The notes beneath the pieces are model-generated. The model ran no database searches and was not told where the DNA came from. It was given only the letters and a program-made list of their open reading frames with translations. The position numbers were made by a program, and so were the translations under genes. From Microthrixaceae bacterium (lineage in GTDB: Bacteria; Actinomycetota; Acidimicrobiia; Acidimicrobiales; Acidimicrobilacustridaceae), in the NCBI GenBank assembly GCA_023264915.1, contig JAHFUU010000188.1:1-5820 (forward strand): DNA of 5,820 nt, given 5' to 3'. Shown here in pieces: positions 4,908-5,820 of this stretch. Within the stretch, counting starts at the first letter, position 1, and each line of letters opens with the position of its first letter.

Positions 4908-5820
4908 ATGGCTGAACCCACCATCGAGGACTATCTCATCGAGCAACGCAGGTTTCCGCCTTCCGCGGAGTTCAAGGCGAACGCTCTGGTGACAGACCAG
5001 TCCCTATATGAGGAGGCGGAAGCTGATTTCGAGGCGTTCTGGGCCCGACAGGCGCGCGATCTTGTGAGCTGGTTCGAGGATTTCGACACAGTGTTGGAGT
5101 GGGACCTCCCATACGCGAAGTGGTTTGTCGGCGGCAAGATCAACGTCTCCTACAACTGTCTCGATCGCCACATCGAAGCAGGCTGCGGTGAGAAGGTTGC
5201 ATACCACTGGGAAGGCGAACCTGGGGATACCCGCACCATCACCTACACCGACCTCCACGCCGAGGTGTGCCGGTTCTCCAACGTGTTGAAGTCGCTCGGC
5301 ATCGGCCGTGGTGACCGGATCGCCATCTACATGCCCATGATCCCAGAGCTACCTGTGGCGATGCTGGCCTGCACCCGCATAGGTGCCCCCCATTCGGTCA
5401 TATTTGGCGGCTTCTCCCCAGACTCGATCGTGGACCGGGTCAACGACGCCGAAGCGAAGCTGATCATCACCGCGGATGGCGGCTACCGCCGAGGGGTTGT
5501 GGCACCGCTGAAGCCCAACGTCGACGTGGCGGTGCAACAGACACCGTCAGTGCAGCACGTGGTTGTGGTCCAGAGGGGTGGGAACGAAGTGACCATGGTT
5601 GAGGAACGCGACCTCTGGTACCACGATTTGATGGACGGCGCCTCGCCGGACTGCCCGCCCGAGCACATGGACTCCGAGGATCTGCTCTACCTCCTCTACA
5701 CCTCGGGTACGACTGCAAAGCCCAAAGGCATCATGCACACGACCGGCGGCTACCTCACCCAGGTGGCGTTCACGCACAAGTACGTCTTCGACCTTCACCC
5801 CGAAACAGACGTGTACTGGT
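4908..5820 (+). CDS. acs: Acetyl-coenzyme A synthetase, N-terminal part (3' partial)
   Basis: Acs activates acetate to acetyl-AMP with ATP and then forms acetyl-CoA, feeding acetate into central metabolism in the cytoplasm. The frame runs open from ATG 4908 off the right edge; 304 residues are visible, roughly half of the usual 650 or so. Seen: an N-terminal cap region with 'KWFVGGKINVSYNCLDRH' (71-88), the very characteristic 'YMPMIPELPVAMLAC' (141-155), 'GAPHSVIFGGFSP' (159-171), the CoA-binding 'TADGGYRRG' (188-196), and the ATP-binding loop 'YTSGTTAKPKGIMHTTGGY' (264-282). In that loop alanine 270 stands where glycine is usual. The initial residues 'MAEPTIEDYL' fit the family start, and a strong ribosome site precedes the ATG. 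The acyl-pocket residues and the regulatory lysine near the C terminus, which is acetylated in known Acs enzymes, lie beyond the window, so propionyl-CoA synthetase cannot be fully excluded. It is transcribed divergently from the diguanylate cyclase. Confidence 0.95.
   Translation, partial: MAEPTIEDYLIEQRRFPPSAEFKANALVTDQSLYEEAEADFEAFWARQARDLVSWFEDFDTVLEWDLPYAKWFVGGKINVSYNCLDRHIEAGCGEKVAYHWEGEPGDTRTITYTDLHAEVCRFSNVLKSLGIGRGDRIAIYMPMIPELPVAMLACTRIGAPHSVIFGGFSPDSIVDRVNDAEAKLIITADGGYRRGVVAPLKPNVDVAVQQTPSVQHVVVVQRGGNEVTMVEERDLWYHDLMDGASPDCPPEHMDSEDLLYLLYTSGTTAKPKGIMHTTGGYLTQVAFTHKYVFDLHPETDVYW

Noticed and set aside
4689..4946. 85-residue minus-strand open frame across the acs start
   Set aside because: It overlaps the strongly supported acs ribosome site and start, and its product has no recognisable features.
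1..5820. Defence island, phage or mobile element
   Set aside because: All genes are housekeeping or common regulatory and signalling families, and no transposase, integrase, terminal repeats or direct repeats were seen.

Overview
This GC-rich window looks like ordinary chromosome from a high-GC actinobacterium. That is inferred from GC-biased third codon positions, GTG/TTG start candidates, a TetR regulator with the actinobacterial-style C-terminal domain, and a NuoN sequence style that recalls Acidimicrobiia-like lineages. The exact taxon cannot be fixed from the sequence alone. No mobile element, CRISPR array, tRNA or rRNA was seen.

Layout: (1) 3-770, plus strand: the C-terminal half of nuoN, a proton-pumping membrane subunit of respiratory complex I, which continues off the left edge. 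(2) 770-1903, plus strand: a SAM-dependent methyltransferase of the MidA/NDUFAF7 family, whose ATG overlaps the nuoN stop codon by one base. (3) 1904-2034: a short regulatory gap with several small inverted repeats and a -10-like hexamer. (4) 2035-2745, plus strand: a TetR-family repressor whose start is uncertain. (5) 2747-4675, minus strand: a membrane-anchored sensor diguanylate cyclase (two membrane segments, an extracytoplasmic helical domain, a cysteine-rich GAF domain and an active-looking GGDEF domain), convergent with the regulator and one base away from it. (6) 4676-4907: a divergent intergenic region of about 230 bases with two inverted repeats. (7) 4908 to the right edge, plus strand: the N-terminal half of acetyl-CoA synthetase (acs).

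The clearest functional link is nuoN with the methyltransferase. The mitochondrial relative NDUFAF7 methylates an arginine of the complex I subunit equivalent to NuoD and is needed for complex I assembly, so translational coupling to a nuo operon suggests a bacterial complex I maturation role. The TetR regulator, the c-di-GMP synthase and acs appear to be separate transcription units. The cyclase and acs share a divergent upstream region and could share regulation, but nothing in the sequence proves it. I found no convincing undescribed multi-gene system. The points most worth a second look are the nuoN-methyltransferase coupling, the five-cysteine GAF domain and the start region of the TetR gene.
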